Source of the DNA: Chloroflexota bacterium
GTDB lineage: Bacteria > Chloroflexota > Anaerolineae > UBA4142
NCBI GenBank assembly: GCA_016223105.1
Contig: JACRPR010000045.1
Location: forward strand, 1-32,043
Direction of reading: 5' to 3'
DNA: 32,043 nucleotides
Shown here: positions 9,033 through 19,021 of the stretch, in pieces
How positions within the stretch are numbered: position 1 is the first letter of the stretch
How the letters are laid out: every line of letters begins with the position of its first letter
Notes under the pieces: model-generated
What the model was told of the DNA's origin: nothing
Database searches by the model: none
Seen by the model: only the letters and a program-made list of their open reading frames with translations
Translations under genes and position numbers: made by a program

Positions 9033-10324
9033 TTGATAAAGCCTTCGTAATGGCGCATCACCAATTGCGCTTGCAATTGTTTCATCGTGTCCAACACCAC
9101 GCCGACGACGATCAGCAAACCAGTGCTGGTGATCAATAATGTATTTTGCTCCGTTACATCGCGCACGAGAAACGGCATAATCGCGACGATGCCGAGAAAC
9201 AAGGCGCCGACGAGCGTGATGCGTTGTAGCACGCCGTTCAAATACTCTTCGGTCTTTTTGCCCGGGCGAATCCCAGGAATGAATCCGCCTTGTTGTTGCA
9301 ATGATTCCGGCAAATTTTGTTGGCGGAAAATGACATCCGTGTAAAAGTACGTAAAGCCGACGACCATCAAAAAGTACACGATCCAATAGACCGGGCTGTT
9401 TTGATTGAACGCGTTCACCACCACATACGCGGCGTCGCGAATCCAGGAAATGCTCGACGCGGTAAAGTAACCGGCGATGACGCCCGGAAAGATCAGAATC
9501 GAAATCGCAAAAATGAGCGGAATCATTCCCGACGAATTGATCTTGAGCGGAATGTATGTGCTTTGTCCGCCGTACACTTTGGTGCCGCGCACGCGCTTTG
9601 CATATTGCACCGGGATTCGCCGATGACCTTCGTTGATGTAAATGATTCCGACAATCGTAATGACCGTGAGAATGGTAAAGAAAACCAACGACAAGGTATT
9701 CGATGCCGCCATTTGTCCGATCTGTTGTGGCACGCCGGCGACGATGCCGCCAAAGATGATGATCGAAACACCGCTTCCAATACCTTGATTGGTAATCAGT
9801 TCGCCGAGCCAAACCGCGAAAATCGTGCCAGCGGTCATCGTCAAAATGATCGCAAGCGTGGGCATAACGGCTTCGGGAGTCGTGAACCCAAAATTCGTCA
9901 ACACCGGCGGATTCGTTTGCGTCAACACAATGGCTTGACCGAACGCGTTCAATGCCGCGAGCGGCACGGCGAGCAAGTGCGTGTACCGATTGATTTGCGC
10001 GCGTCCCGCGTCGCCGCCTTCTTTCGACAGGCGTTCGAGTTGCGGAACGATCCCGACCGCCAACTGCATAATAATTTGCGCGGTGATGTACGGGTACACG
10101 CCCATCGCGACGACAGAAAAGTTTGAGAGCGCGCCGCCGGAAAATAGATCGAGCAGACCCAACACCGAGTTGTTACGGAAAAAAGTTTCCAGCGCCGCCG
10201 CATCAATGCCCGGCACCGGAATATGCGCCGCGATGCGATAGATCACCAGGATCATCAGCGTAAACAAAATCTTGTTCCGCAGATCGGGCAAGCGCATTGC
10301 ATTTCGTACGGCTTCTAACATCAT
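9029..10324 (-). CDS. secY: Protein translocase subunit SecY
   Basis: [21 protein letters not shown]...; multiple TM segments; [11 protein letters not shown]. Confidence 0.97.
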   Translation of the reverse strand: MMLEAVRNAMRLPDLRNKILFTLMILVIYRIAAHIPVPGIDAAALETFFRNNSVLGLLDLFSGGALSNFSVVAMGVYPYITAQIIMQLAVGIVPQLERLSKEGGDAGRAQINRYTHLLAVPLAALNAFGQAIVLTQTNPPVLTNFGFTTPEAVMPTLAIILTMTAGTIFAVWLGELITNQGIGSGVSIIIFGGIVAGVPQQIGQMAASNTLSLVFFTILTVITIVGIIYINEGHRRIPVQYAKRVRGTKVYGGQSTYIPLKINSSGMIPLIFAISILIFPGVIAGYFTASSISWIRDAAYVVVNAFNQNSPVYWIVYFLMVVGFTYFYTDVIFRQQNLPESLQQQGGFIPGIRPGKKTEEYLNGVLQRITLVGALFLGIVAIMPFLVRDVTEQNTLLITSTGLLIVVGVVLDTMKQLQAQLVMRHYEGFIK

Positions 10325-10788
10325 CTTCTCCGTAAGGCAAATTGGCAAATTTGCTCCGCGGTTCCACCCGCCGCCGCGATTTTTTCTTTCGCGCTGTCGG
10401 AGAACGCGTGCGCCTTGACGGTGAGCGACTTGGTCAGCTCGCCGCGCCCCAACACTTTGATGCGCGCCGTCTCACTCACCAAACCGCGCGCCGCCAATTC
10501 ATCGGGCGTTACCTGACTGCCCGCGTCGAATTTCGCGTTGAGCGTGTCGAGATTGATCGGTGCGTATTCGACGCGATGGATATTCGTAAAACCGCGCGTG
10601 TGCGGCAAACGCCGCACGAGGGGCAACTGCCCGCCTTCAAAGTACGGCTTGATGCCCGCGCCCGTGCGCGCGCCCTGACCTTTGGTGCCGCGTCCGGCAG
10701 TCTTGCCTTGCCCGGCGGAAATGCCGCGCCCCACACGGCGACGGCGATGTTTCGATCCTTCGGCTGGTCTCAAATCGTGTAGTTTCAT
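10321..10788 (-). CDS. rplO: 50S ribosomal protein L15
   Basis: [41 protein letters not shown]; start at 10788. Confidence 0.96.
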   Translation of the reverse strand: MKLHDLRPAEGSKHRRRRVGRGISAGQGKTAGRGTKGQGARTGAGIKPYFEGGQLPLVRRLPHTRGFTNIHRVEYAPINLDTLNAKFDAGSQVTPDELAARGLVSETARIKVLGRGELTKSLTVKAHAFSDSAKEKIAAAGGTAEQICQFALRRR

Positions 10789-10790
10789 CG

Positions 10791-10982
10791 TTATCCAACT
10801 TCTTCGCATTTCACGAGATGGCGTACCGTAAAAACCATTCCGCGAATTTGCGGATTGTCCACTTGCTCGATCACCTGACCCAATTTGTGAAATCCCAGCG
10901 CGGCAATCGTCGCCTTTTGATTTTTCTTGTAACCGATCGCACTCTTGACCCAAGTGATTTTTAATTTACGCTGGTTTGACAT
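10791..10982 (-). CDS. rpmD: 50S ribosomal protein L30
   Basis: [51 protein letters not shown]. Confidence 0.95.
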   Translation of the reverse strand: MSNQRKLKITWVKSAIGYKKNQKATIAALGFHKLGQVIEQVDNPQIRGMVFTVRHLVKCEEVG

Positions 10983-11601
10983 TTTGCGCCTTTCGCCACG
11001 GCGGCAAGAACTGATCCACCGGTTTGTTGCGCCGCTTGGCTTCCAACTCGACATCGGTCAACTCGTGGAGCGCCTGCACGGTCGCGCGCACAACATTCAA
11101 GCGGTTCGAACTGCCAAGCGACTTGGTCAACACATCGCGCACGCCGGCACATTCCATCACCGCGCGCACACCGCCCGCGGCGATAACGCCGGTGCCGGGA
11201 GTCGCCGGTTTAAGCATCACTTGCGATGCGCCGTAATGGGTTGTGATCGGATGCGGAATCGTGGTGCCCGCGAGCGGAACCGGGCGCATATCTTTGCGCG
11301 CGCGTTCGGTGCCTTTGCGAATCGCTTCGGGCACTTCGCGCGCCTTGCCGATGCCGATGCCAACACTGCCCTTGTTATCGCCGCAAACGACGACGATGCG
11401 GAAACCGAAATGGCGACCGCCCTTGACGACTTTGGAGACGCGGCTAATATGGACGACGCGTTCGTCGAACGAAGGACCTTCTTCTTCGCGCGATTGACGA
11501 TCACCGCGCGGGCGATTGCCGCCGGGACGATTGCCCCCCGGGCGATTGCCGCCGGGTCCGCGCTGTTGACCACCCTGACCACCTGAACGTTGTTGTGGCA
11601 T
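10966..11601 (-). CDS. rpsE: 30S ribosomal protein S5 with GGNRP-repeat N-terminal extension
   Basis: N-terminal [20 protein letters not shown]; core [14 protein letters not shown]...[15 protein letters not shown]. Confidence 0.95.
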   Translation of the reverse strand: MPQQRSGGQGGQQRGPGGNRPGGNRPGGNRPRGDRQSREEEGPSFDERVVHISRVSKVVKGGRHFGFRIVVVCGDNKGSVGIGIGKAREVPEAIRKGTERARKDMRPVPLAGTTIPHPITTHYGASQVMLKPATPGTGVIAAGGVRAVMECAGVRDVLTKSLGSSNRLNVVRATVQALHELTDVELEAKRRNKPVDQFLPPWRKAQNVKPA

Positions 11602-11612
11602 ACTTTACTCCA

Positions 11613-11657
11613 ACTTACCAATTACTCTGCAAAGTGGTAATTAGTAAATAGTAATTA
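11613..11657. repeat. GTAATTA heptamer palindrome, rplR/rpsE spacer
   Basis: cttaccaattactctgcaaagtggtaattagtaaatagtaattaa. Confidence 0.7.
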
Positions 11658-12020
11658 AAATTCTAAACCGCCTTCGCGCGCGCCATCGGCGAGCGATTTG
11701 ACGCGACCGTGATACTGAAACCCGCCGCGATCAAACACGACTTGCTTCAGCCCTTTTTCGCCGGCGCGTTGCGCGAGCAACTTGCCAACCGCTTTGGCTT
11801 CGTCGCGTTTTTTCAATTCCTTCGCCTTGACGCGCACATCGGTATCGAGCGTGGACGCCGCGACGAGCGTATGTCCAATCGAGTCGTCAATGAGTTGCGC
11901 GAAAATGTGGCGCGCGCTCCGAAACACATTCAAGCGCGGGCGCGCAGTGGTGCCCAGCACTTTGGCGCGCACGCGGCGTTGGCGGCGCAATCGGCGAACC
12001 TGAGTTTTCAACGTCTTCAT
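11655..12020 (-). CDS. rplR: 50S ribosomal protein L18
   Basis: [53 protein letters not shown]. Confidence 0.96.
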   Translation of the reverse strand: MKTLKTQVRRLRRQRRVRAKVLGTTARPRLNVFRSARHIFAQLIDDSIGHTLVAASTLDTDVRVKAKELKKRDEAKAVGKLLAQRAGEKGLKQVVFDRGGFQYHGRVKSLADGAREGGLEF

Positions 12021-12032
12021 CTGTACAACCCC

Positions 12033-12581
12033 TTACTTGGCTCCGGCTTTACCCGCTTTACCGGCTTTGCGCCGAACGCGTTCGCCGGCATAATGAATGC
12101 CCTTACCCTTGTACGGTTCGGGCGGACGAAGCGTACGAATCTTTGCCGCGAATTCGCCGACCACTTGCTTGTCCGCGCCTTCCACGCTCAAAATTCGTTG
12201 AGTCTTGTCCACGATAAATGTAATTCCGGCGGGCGGCTCGATGGTCACCGTGTGCGACAAGCCCAATGCCAAGACCAAATTTTTGCCTTGCACTTCGGCG
12301 CGATAGCCCACACCTTCGATTTCCAAACCGCGTTTAAATCCATCGGTTACACCAACAATCATATTGTGAATCAACGCGCGCGTTAATCCGTGCAACGCAT
12401 CGTACGTCGGTTCCGCGGGCGGCGTAACGATCACATGACCATTCTCGACGGCGATTTTCAAACCGGGATTGAATGATTGCGTCAATTCGCCTTTCGGTCC
12501 CTTGACATTGACTGACGCGCCGTCAACTTGAACCTTGACATCTTTGGGAATTATGACTGGTTTATTTCCAACTCGCGACAT
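12033..12581 (-). CDS. rplF: 50S ribosomal protein L6
   Basis: MSRVGNKPVIIPKDV...; RPPEPYKGKGIHYAGERVRRKAGK. Confidence 0.97.
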   Translation of the reverse strand: MSRVGNKPVIIPKDVKVQVDGASVNVKGPKGELTQSFNPGLKIAVENGHVIVTPPAEPTYDALHGLTRALIHNMIVGVTDGFKRGLEIEGVGYRAEVQGKNLVLALGLSHTVTIEPPAGITFIVDKTQRILSVEGADKQVVGEFAAKIRTLRPPEPYKGKGIHYAGERVRRKAGKAGKAGAK

Positions 12582-12590
12582 CACACCCTC

Positions 12591-12660
12591 CAATTGCGAA
12601 TTAGGAATTGCGAATTAATCCATGCGTGTTCGCAATCTGCAATTCGCGTTTCGCAATTTA
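12591..12660. repeat. GCGAATT heptamer hairpin, rplF/rpsH spacer
   Basis: caattgcgaattaggaattgcgaattaatcc ... cgcaatctgcaattcgcgtttcgcaattta. Confidence 0.75.
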
Positions 12661-13053
12661 CCAAACGTAACACAAAATTTCGCCGCCCAGACCCATGCGT
12701 TTGGCGCGCACGCCGGTCATTACGCCGCGCGTGGTCGAAATAATCGCGACGCCGAGACCATGCCGCACCCACGGCACTTCCAATCTACCGGTGTACACGC
12801 GGCGACCGGGTTTCGAAATCCGTTTGACGCCGCTCAGAATCGGTTTCTTTTGCGCGTCGTAACGCAACCACACGCGCAATTGCGCTTGCGGTTTGTCTTT
12901 CGTGATTTCGAGTTTTTCGACGTACCCTTCGTCCTTTAGAATTTTCGCGATCGCGACGCGCATTTTTGATGCGGGCATCGCGACTTGCAGATGCCGAATC
13001 GCCGCGGCGTTACTTAATCGGGCGAGCATATCAGCAATGGGATCGTTTACCAT
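12658..13053 (-). CDS. rpsH: 30S ribosomal protein S8
   Basis: MVNDPIADMLARLSNA...; GLGVAIISTTRGVMTGVRAKRMGLGGEILCYVW. Confidence 0.96.
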   Translation of the reverse strand: MVNDPIADMLARLSNAAAIRHLQVAMPASKMRVAIAKILKDEGYVEKLEITKDKPQAQLRVWLRYDAQKKPILSGVKRISKPGRRVYTGRLEVPWVRHGLGVAIISTTRGVMTGVRAKRMGLGGEILCYVW

Positions 13054-13127
13054 CAGTCCCTGCTCCTTGCGCAACAGCATTTGAATATTACTCGCGTCAC
13101 GCGGGGCGTGATCACGAGAAACAACGG

Positions 13128-13310
13128 CTACCAACTAGATTTCACCACACCGGGAATGTGCCCTTCGAGCGCTTCACGCCGGAAGCAAATGCGGCACAGT
13201 TTGAATCGGCGGATGTAACCCCGCGGGCGCCCACACATTTGACAGCGATTCCGCACGCGTTCGGCGTACTTGCGATGCAATTCTCGATTAACCATGGATT
13301 TCTTTGCCAC
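13128..13310 (-). CDS. rpsN: 30S ribosomal protein S14, type Z
   Basis: 60 aa; [38 protein letters not shown]. Confidence 0.96.
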   Translation of the reverse strand: MAKKSMVNRELHRKYAERVRNRCQMCGRPRGYIRRFKLCRICFRREALEGHIPGVVKSSW

Positions 13311-13322
13311 ACATTCCTCCGA

Positions 13323-13988
13323 TTACTGCGTCCGGAACGGCATGCCCATCAATTGCAGGAGCCGTCGCGCGTGGTCGTCGTTTTTCGCGGACGTTACGAT
13401 GCAGATTTCCATGCCGCGCACTTTGTCAATCGTATCGTAATCAATTTCCGGAAAAATCAACTGCTCACGTAAACCCAGCGTGTAATTGCCGCGCCCGTCA
13501 AACGCTTCGCGTGGGACGCCGCGAAAATCGCGCGTGCGCGGAAGCGCGATATTCATCAAGCGATCCAGGAAATAGTACATATTGTCGCCGCGCAAAGTCG
13601 CCTTGACGCCGATGGGCATACCCTCGCGCAGTTTGAATGTCGCGATCGATTTTTTCGCTTTGGTCACCAATGGCTTTTGCCCGGCAATGATCGTCATATC
13701 CTTGACCGCGCTATCCAGCACTTGGGCATTGCCCACCGCTTCACCGACGCCGATGTTGACAATCACTTTTTGAACGCGTGGCGCTTCCATCACATTGCGA
13801 AATTGGAATTCGCGCATCAAGGTCGGAAGCACTTGCTCGCGATAAAACGCTTTCAAGCGCGGCGGCAGAGCGGATTTAGCTCGCGCGCCGGCGGTGCCTT
13901 TTCCTGATTTGGCATCGGTGGCTTGGGGCTTACCCTTTTGTTCTTTTTCTTTTTTTGCTTCTGGCTTGCCCTGTTCTGGCTTTGCCAT
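13323..13988 (-). CDS. rplE: 50S ribosomal protein L5 with Lys/Glu-rich N-terminal extension
   Basis: [22 protein letters not shown]... followed by the L5 core [40 protein letters not shown]. Confidence 0.95.
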   Translation of the reverse strand: MAKPEQGKPEAKKEKEQKGKPQATDAKSGKGTAGARAKSALPPRLKAFYREQVLPTLMREFQFRNVMEAPRVQKVIVNIGVGEAVGNAQVLDSAVKDMTIIAGQKPLVTKAKKSIATFKLREGMPIGVKATLRGDNMYYFLDRLMNIALPRTRDFRGVPREAFDGRGNYTLGLREQLIFPEIDYDTIDKVRGMEICIVTSAKNDDHARRLLQLMGMPFRTQ

Positions 13989-14001
13989 CTTGTCCTCACC
14001 T

Positions 14002-14060
14002 TTAGAGATTAGTGACTAGAGATTAGAGATTGCGAAAATATTCTAATCTCTAATCTCTAA
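14002..14060. repeat. TTAGAGA heptamer hairpin, rplX/rplE spacer
   Basis: ttagagattagtgactagagattagagattgcgaaaatattctaatctctaatctctaa. Confidence 0.85.
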
Positions 14061-14371
14061 TTTACTTCACCGCATTTTTTGCAGACGCGCGATTTCGCGC
14101 CATCCTCAAATGTTTTAACACCCATCCGCGCGGGTTTGCTACAATGCTTGCACACCACCAGAACATTCGAAATGTCAATCGGGCTTTCGCGCTCGATGAT
14201 GCCGACCTGAGTGCGGACGTTGCCGGTGCGGCGTTGATGTTTTTTGACCAGATGAATTCCGGCGACCAACACACGATCGTCTTTCGGCAGGACGGCATGC
14301 ACTTCACCGCGCTTGCCTTTGTCATTTCCAGAAATCACCTGAACCGTATCGCCTTTGCGAATCTTGTTCAT
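14057..14371 (-). CDS. rplX: 50S ribosomal protein L24
   Basis: [45 protein letters not shown]. Confidence 0.96.
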   Translation of the reverse strand: MNKIRKGDTVQVISGNDKGKRGEVHAVLPKDDRVLVAGIHLVKKHQRRTGNVRTQVGIIERESPIDISNVLVVCKHCSKPARMGVKTFEDGAKSRVCKKCGEVN

Positions 14372-14391
14372 TCAATCACTCCAAATAATCG

Positions 14392-14470
14392 GTCATTGCG
14401 CGGAGCGGGATTTGCGACGAAGCAATCTCCGCCCACTTGGTGGGGATTTCTTCGCTCAGCTCGCAATGAC
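14392..14470. repeat. REP-like palindromic element, rplN/rplX spacer
   Basis: gtcattgcgcggagcgg...gaagcaatctccgcccacttggtggggatttcttcgctcagctcgcaatgac. Confidence 0.75.
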
Positions 14471-14471
14471 A

Positions 14472-14785
14472 TCAAAGTACTTCCGGCGCGAGCGAAACGA
14501 TTTTCATATAGCCCTTGTCGCGCAGTTCACGCGCGACGGGACCGAAACAAAGCGGATGTATGAACCATCTTTGCGCCGGCTCTCTTTCGTCGTGCGAACG
14601 ATCACCGCGCGCACGACCGTGCCTTTTTTGACCTGGCTGGTTGGAATTGCGGATTTGACCGCCGCCACAATAATGTCGCCCACCGCGCCAAATTTGCGAT
14701 GCGATCCGCCCATCACGCGAATGCACATAATTTCGCGCGCGCCGGTGTTATCGGCGACTTTGAGTCGCGTGGTTGCCTGAATCAT
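14472..14785 (-). CDS. rplN: 50S ribosomal protein L14, frameshifted with internal deletion
   Basis: One frame reads [18 protein letters not shown]...[10 protein letters not shown]; a second frame supplies [24 protein letters not shown]. Span is 314 nt (not divisible by 3), against about 369 nt for a typical L14. Confidence 0.93.
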
Positions 14786-15189
14786 TCATCACCTCCGGGC
14801 GTTTCCGCTTCATCTTCACCGGAGAGTTTCGCAAGCCGCGCCGCGGCGCGACGTTCTTCTTCCGCGCGTTGCACGACGCGCTCCGCGTCTTCTTTCGCGC
14901 GCAGGGATTCCAATTCGACATCCACCGCTTTTTCGACGATGATCCCGCGTTGCATAATTTCAGCGACGCGCCAGCGTTTCGAACGGGAGAGCGGGCGCGA
15001 TTCGACAATCTTGACCAGGTCGCCGAGTTTAGCGAGCGGCTCTTCGTTGTGCGCTTTGAAGCGACGCGCTTGCATCACGACTTTGCCGTAGAGCGGATGA
15101 CGGTGGCGTTCTTCGATTTGCACGACGACCGTCTTTGCCATCTTGTCGCTAATCACTCTGCCCGTCATTACTTTGCGTCGTTCTCTCAT
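14782..15189 (-). CDS. rpsQ: 30S ribosomal protein S17 with acidic C-terminal extension
   Basis: [34 protein letters not shown]...; extra [33 protein letters not shown]. Confidence 0.94.
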   Translation of the reverse strand: MRERRKVMTGRVISDKMAKTVVVQIEERHRHPLYGKVVMQARRFKAHNEEPLAKLGDLVKIVESRPLSRSKRWRVAEIMQRGIIVEKAVDVELESLRAKEDAERVVQRAEEERRAAARLAKLSGEDEAETPGGDE

Positions 15190-15392
15190 TTGGGCTGTGC
15201 CTCCTGCCGCGCTCGTTCGCGCAAAATCGTTTGGACGCGCGCGATATCGCGGCGGACTTGCTTTACACGATTAAAATTCGCGACTTGACCCGCCGCGCGT
15301 TGGAATCGCAGGTTGAACATTTCGTGTTGCAAATCGTCCACCTGTTTTTTAAGCGCGGCGTTATCCATTCCGCGAAGTTGACCAGCGTCCAT
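15186..15392 (-). CDS. rpmC: 50S ribosomal protein L29
   Basis: [51 protein letters not shown]. Confidence 0.94.
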   Translation of the reverse strand: MDAGQLRGMDNAALKKQVDDLQHEMFNLRFQRAAGQVANFNRVKQVRRDIARVQTILRERARQEAQPK

Positions 15393-15766
15393 TACTTCGC
15401 CTCCGGTTTCGTAATAAATTGCGTTTTGATCGGCAGTTTGTAAGCGGCGAGGCGCATCGCCGCGCGCGCGACATCTTCTTTCACGCCGGCGATTTCAAAA
15501 ATCACGCGACCCGGTTTGATGACCGCAACCCAGTGATCGGGCGCGCCCTTGCCGCCACCCATACGCGTTTCCGCGCCCTTGATCGTAACCGAGTGATCCG
15601 GGAATACGCGAATCCACACCTTGCCGCCGCGTTTGACATAGCGTACCACCGCGCGATCTTCCGCAAGTTGATCGGTGTACGTCTTTTTATCCGCCGAATG
15701 CCATTTGGAACGCCAATCTTTGATAATACCCAGTCGAAAACCGTATGGATGAATTTTGCGTCCCAT
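15392..15766 (-). CDS. rplP: Chimeric ORF: S3 N-terminus joined to the C-terminal part of 50S ribosomal protein L16
   Basis: Residues [40 protein letters not shown] match the S3 start; then [20 protein letters not shown]... is L16. Confidence 0.92.
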   Translation of the reverse strand: MGRKIHPYGFRLGIIKDWRSKWHSADKKTYTDQLAEDRAVVRYVKRGGKVWIRVFPDHSVTIKGAETRMGGGKGAPDHWVAVIKPGRVIFEIAGVKEDVARAAMRLAAYKLPIKTQFITKPEAK

Positions 15767-15777
15767 TATGACTCCTT
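15647..15777. repeat. Copy 1 of exact 131-bp direct repeat (S3 5' end)
   Basis: Identical to 16252-16382 by direct reading. Confidence 0.95.
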
Positions 15778-16371
15778 TCCGATTTTGCCGTAGGTCGTCG
15801 TCGCTTCCGTGCGCGCGAAATCAATATCCGCGCGCAAGGTGTTGAGCGGCACGCGCCCTTCTTTAATCATTTCGCGTCGCGCCATTTCGGAACCGGCAAG
15901 TCGCCCGCCGGCGGTGATCTTGATGCCGAGCGCGCCGCCGCGCATCGCGCGGGTGATCGCTTGCTTCATCGCGCGTTTGTGCGAAATCCGTTTCTCGATT
16001 TGTTGCGCGATGCTCTCGCCGATCAGGAACGCGTCCGCTTCCGGCTTGGCAACCTCGAGCACTTCGAGTTTGATTTTCTTTTGCGTCAGGTCTTCCAATT
16101 TTTTTCGCAGGACGTTGACGCTCGCGCCCTTGCGTCCAATAATAATTCCTGGTTTCGCGGTGTGCACGAAAATCGTAACTTGTTTTGGAAAACGCTCGAT
16201 CCGCACATCCGCGATGCCGGCGTGTCCGACATCTTTGCGTATGATCGCGCGCACCGCGCGATCTTCCGCAAGTTGATCGGTGTACGTCTTTTTATCCGCC
16301 GAATGCCATTTGGAACGCCAATCTTTGATAATACCCAGTCGAAAACCGTATGGATGAATTTTGCGTCCCAT
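15766..16371 (-). CDS. rpsC: 30S ribosomal protein S3, C-terminally truncated in this sequence
   Basis: [13 protein letters not shown]...; KH domain [13 protein letters not shown]; ends ...[16 protein letters not shown] without the expected VKVWIYKGE tail. Confidence 0.94.
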   Translation of the reverse strand: MGRKIHPYGFRLGIIKDWRSKWHSADKKTYTDQLAEDRAVRAIIRKDVGHAGIADVRIERFPKQVTIFVHTAKPGIIIGRKGASVNVLRKKLEDLTQKKIKLEVLEVAKPEADAFLIGESIAQQIEKRISHKRAMKQAITRAMRGGALGIKITAGGRLAGSEMARREMIKEGRVPLNTLRADIDFARTEATTTYGKIGKES

Positions 16372-16382
16372 TATGACTCCTT
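16252..16382. repeat. Copy 2 of exact 131-bp direct repeat (S3 5' end, native context)
   Basis: Contains the S3 start codon and Shine-Dalgarno (aaggagtcataATG on -). Confidence 0.95.
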
Positions 16383-16730
16383 CGTCTCGCGTTCTGCCAC
16401 GCCGACGGTGATGTGCGCGCCGCGTTTCAAAATCGGTTTGTAGCGCCCGCGCGCGCCGGCTTTCATCCGCTTGAGCGTGGGACCTTCGTCCGCGCGAATC
16501 GTGCTGATGAATAAATCGTCGCGCGTCAAACCATAGTTTTGGGTCGCGTTCGCGGCGGCGGAGTTGATCGCTTTGACGACGACGCGCGCGGCTTCCTTCG
16601 GCGTCATTTTCAAAATCCCGATCGCGTCTTCCACACCTTTGCCGCGCACCAAATCAATGACGAGGCGCGCTTTGCGCGGTGACATTCGAATATACTTTTC
16701 GATCGCGAACACTTCATTATACACAGCCAT
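16371..16730 (-). CDS. rplV: 50S ribosomal protein L22
   Basis: EKYIRMSPRKARLVIDLVRGKGVEDAIGIL...; LKRMKAGARGRYKPILKRGAHITVGV. Confidence 0.96.
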   Translation of the reverse strand: MAVYNEVFAIEKYIRMSPRKARLVIDLVRGKGVEDAIGILKMTPKEAARVVVKAINSAAANATQNYGLTRDDLFISTIRADEGPTLKRMKAGARGRYKPILKRGAHITVGVAERETKES

Positions 16731-16757
16731 TCTTCTACTCCCTGTCCACGTTCACAC

Positions 16758-16805
16758 TGTGGGGCGGGCTTTCAGCCCGCATTTGCGGCTTGAAAAGCCG
16801 CGCCA
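16758..16805. repeat. Double GC-rich hairpin, rpsS/rplV spacer
   Basis: gtggggcgggctttcagcccgcatttgcggcttgaaaagccgcgccac: two adjacent stem-loops. Confidence 0.7.
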
Positions 16806-17102
16806 CTATGCAGTTTTCGCGGCGGCGGCTTCGGCGGCTTTTTCTTTGGTCGAGTGACCGCGGAAATGGCGCGTCGGCGCAAATTCGCCGAGCCGATGCC
16901 CGACCATATTTTCGGTGACGTATATCGGAACGTGCCGACGACCATCATGCACCGCGATGGTGTGTCCGACCATTTGCGGAAAGACCACCGACGCGCGCGA
17001 CCAGGTTTTGAGCACACGCTTTTCGCCGACCTTGTTCATCTGCTCGATGCGTTGCAATAATTTCGCTTGAACGAATGGACCTTTTTTTAGTGAGCGACTC
17101 AT
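16806..17102 (-). CDS. rpsS: 30S ribosomal protein S19
   Basis: [16 protein letters not shown]...; [46 protein letters not shown]. Confidence 0.97.
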   Translation of the reverse strand: MSRSLKKGPFVQAKLLQRIEQMNKVGEKRVLKTWSRASVVFPQMVGHTIAVHDGRRHVPIYVTENMVGHRLGEFAPTRHFRGHSTKEKAAEAAAAKTA

Positions 17103-17111
17103 TCTTCCTCC

Positions 17112-17204
17112 GAGATTGGACGCGAAGCGTGGAATTTGGAGGTTGGAATCTGGCGTCTGCCTTCCAACTTCTAACCTCAAACATCCAACTTCTAACCAAA
17201 CTAT
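17112..17204. repeat. TGGA-N3 heptamer hairpin, rplB/rpsS spacer
   Basis: tggaatttggaggttggaatc ... ccttccaacttctaacctcaaacatccaacttctaacc. Confidence 0.75.
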
Positions 17205-17937
17205 TTCGAACCACGCCGGCGAACAATAAAACGATCGGTGTATTTGCGGCGACGCGTCTTGTAACCGAGCGCGGGCTTGCCCCATTTCGTTTTTGGTCCG
17301 GGCATACCCACACCGACCTTGCCTTCACGATTGTGTTCCATTCGGGATTGCCGATTTGTCCAATCGTCGCCATGCACTCGATGCTGACGTAGCGCGTTTC
17401 GCCGGAGGGCAAACGCACTTGCGCGTACTTGCCTTCCTTCGCCATCAATTGCGCCGAGCCGCCCGCCGAGCGAACCATTTGTCCGCCCTTGCCTTTTTGT
17501 AATTCGATGTTGTGAATTTGCGTGCCGACCGGAATGTTGATAATCGGCAGTGTATTCCCAGGTTTAATTTCCGCGGTCGGTCCCGACAAAACTTTATCGC
17601 CAACCATCAAGCCGACCGGCGCGAGGATGTAACGCTTCTCGCCGTCTGCGTAAAACAATAGCGCAAGGCGCGCGGTGCGATTCGGATCGTACTCGATGGC
17701 GACGACTTTCGCGGGGATGCCGAATTTCTCGCGACGAAAATCCACGATGCGTAATTTGGGACGATTGCCGCCGCCGCGATGGCGCACGGTAACGCGCCCC
17801 TGGTTGTTGCGACCGGATTGGCGTTGGCGCGACACGAGCAAAGATTTTTCCGGCTCGTGCTTGGTAATTTCCTCGAAGGTCGGCGTCGTCATATTGCGAC
17901 GACCCGCCGACGTTGGCTTGTAAATTTTGATACCCAT
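17201..17937 (-). CDS. rplB: 50S ribosomal protein L2, frameshifted with internal deletion
   Basis: One frame [25 protein letters not shown]...[14 protein letters not shown]; a second frame [41 protein letters not shown]. Span is 737 nt (not divisible by 3). Confidence 0.94.
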
Positions 17938-17985
17938 TAAGATTCCTCACTGCGTTCGGAATGACAACGAAATGGCAACGGAGAA

Positions 17986-18276
17986 TTACACACCCTCGAA
18001 CAATTCGATGCGCTGGTCGCCCGGAATTCGCACAATCGCTTTTTTCCATTGCGCCTTGTAAATCACGCGGCGACCATGATGGCGGCGTTTGCGCGACATT
18101 CGCATCACGTTTACGCTCATCACCTTGATATTCGGAAACGCGGTTTCGACCGCCGCGGCAATTTCCGATTTGTTCGCGCGCAAATCCACTTCAAACGCGT
18201 ATTGGCGATAATCGTCCTTGAGCCGATTTGTTTTTTCCGTCGTCAACGGACGTTTCAAAATTTCATACAGATGCAT
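17986..18276 (-). CDS. rplW: 50S ribosomal protein L23
   Basis: MHLYEILKRPLTTEKTNRLKDDYRQYAFEVDLRANKSEIAAAVE. Confidence 0.95.
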   Translation of the reverse strand: MHLYEILKRPLTTEKTNRLKDDYRQYAFEVDLRANKSEIAAAVETAFPNIKVMSVNVMRMSRKRRHHGRRVIYKAQWKKAIVRIPGDQRIELFEGV

Positions 18277-18290
18277 TGCTTAACCCCGTC

Positions 18291-18390
18291 AGTGCGATAG
18301 TACGTTAGTGCAATAGTGCATTAGTTTTTTGTTTATCCGCGCACTCGCGGTCAACTAGAGCACTATCTCACTATTGCACTATTGAACTAT
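18291..18390. repeat. TAGT-N4 octamer hairpin, rplD/rplW spacer
   Basis: agt-gcga-tagt-acgt-tagt-gcaa-tagt-gcat-tagt ... actatctcactattgcactattgaactat; overlaps the rplD stop. Confidence 0.8.
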
Positions 18391-19010
18391 TTCCCCAGAT
18401 ACCCTTCAATCGCCTTGACCGCGCTGAGCGGCATCACGAGATAATTGTAATTCAGCAAATCGCGCACGTTCAAATAGGTCGCGCGCAATGTTTTCACATC
18501 GGGCAAATTGTCCGCGGATTTTTGCACGGATACATTCGTTTCGGACAAAACGATGAGCGCGGATGAATCAATCGCGAGTCCGATCAAAATGTCTTCCATA
18601 TCGCGCGTTTTGGGCGCGGACATTTTCAAATCATCCACGATGCGAATTTGATTTTCGGCGGCTTTGGCGGAGAGCGCAGAGCGCAACGCGCCGCGGCGCA
18701 TTTGGCGCGGCATTTTTTGTTCGTACGAACGCGGCGTCGGTCCGAACACAATGCCGCCGTGCCGCCACTGCGGCGAACGGGTCGAGCCCTGACGCGCGCG
18801 ACCGGTGCCTTTTTGTTTCCACGGTTTCGTTCCGCCGCCCGCGACCTCGCCGCGCGTCTTGGTGGACGACGTGCCCTGGCGCGCGTTCGCGAGTTGGCGC
18901 ACCATCGCTTGATGCATCAACGCGTTATTCAGTTCGACCGCGAAAATCTCATCGCGCAGTTCCGTCGTCCCAATCTGTTGTCCACTCTGATTATACAAAG
19001 CCACTTGCAT
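18387..19010 (-). CDS. rplD: 50S ribosomal protein L4
   Basis: RQGTSSTKTRGEVAGGGTKPWKQKGTGRARQGSTRSPQWRHGGIVFGPTPRSY. Confidence 0.96.
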   Translation of the reverse strand: MQVALYNQSGQQIGTTELRDEIFAVELNNALMHQAMVRQLANARQGTSSTKTRGEVAGGGTKPWKQKGTGRARQGSTRSPQWRHGGIVFGPTPRSYEQKMPRQMRRGALRSALSAKAAENQIRIVDDLKMSAPKTRDMEDILIGLAIDSSALIVLSETNVSVQKSADNLPDVKTLRATYLNVRDLLNYNYLVMPLSAVKAIEGYLGK

Positions 19011-19021
19011 CGCAATACTCC

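Noticed and set aside
15647-16382. Intein or intron scar at rpsC/rplP
   Set aside because: The 131-bp repeat is simply the rpsC 5' end with its RBS. There are no splicing motifs, endonuclease or intron structure.
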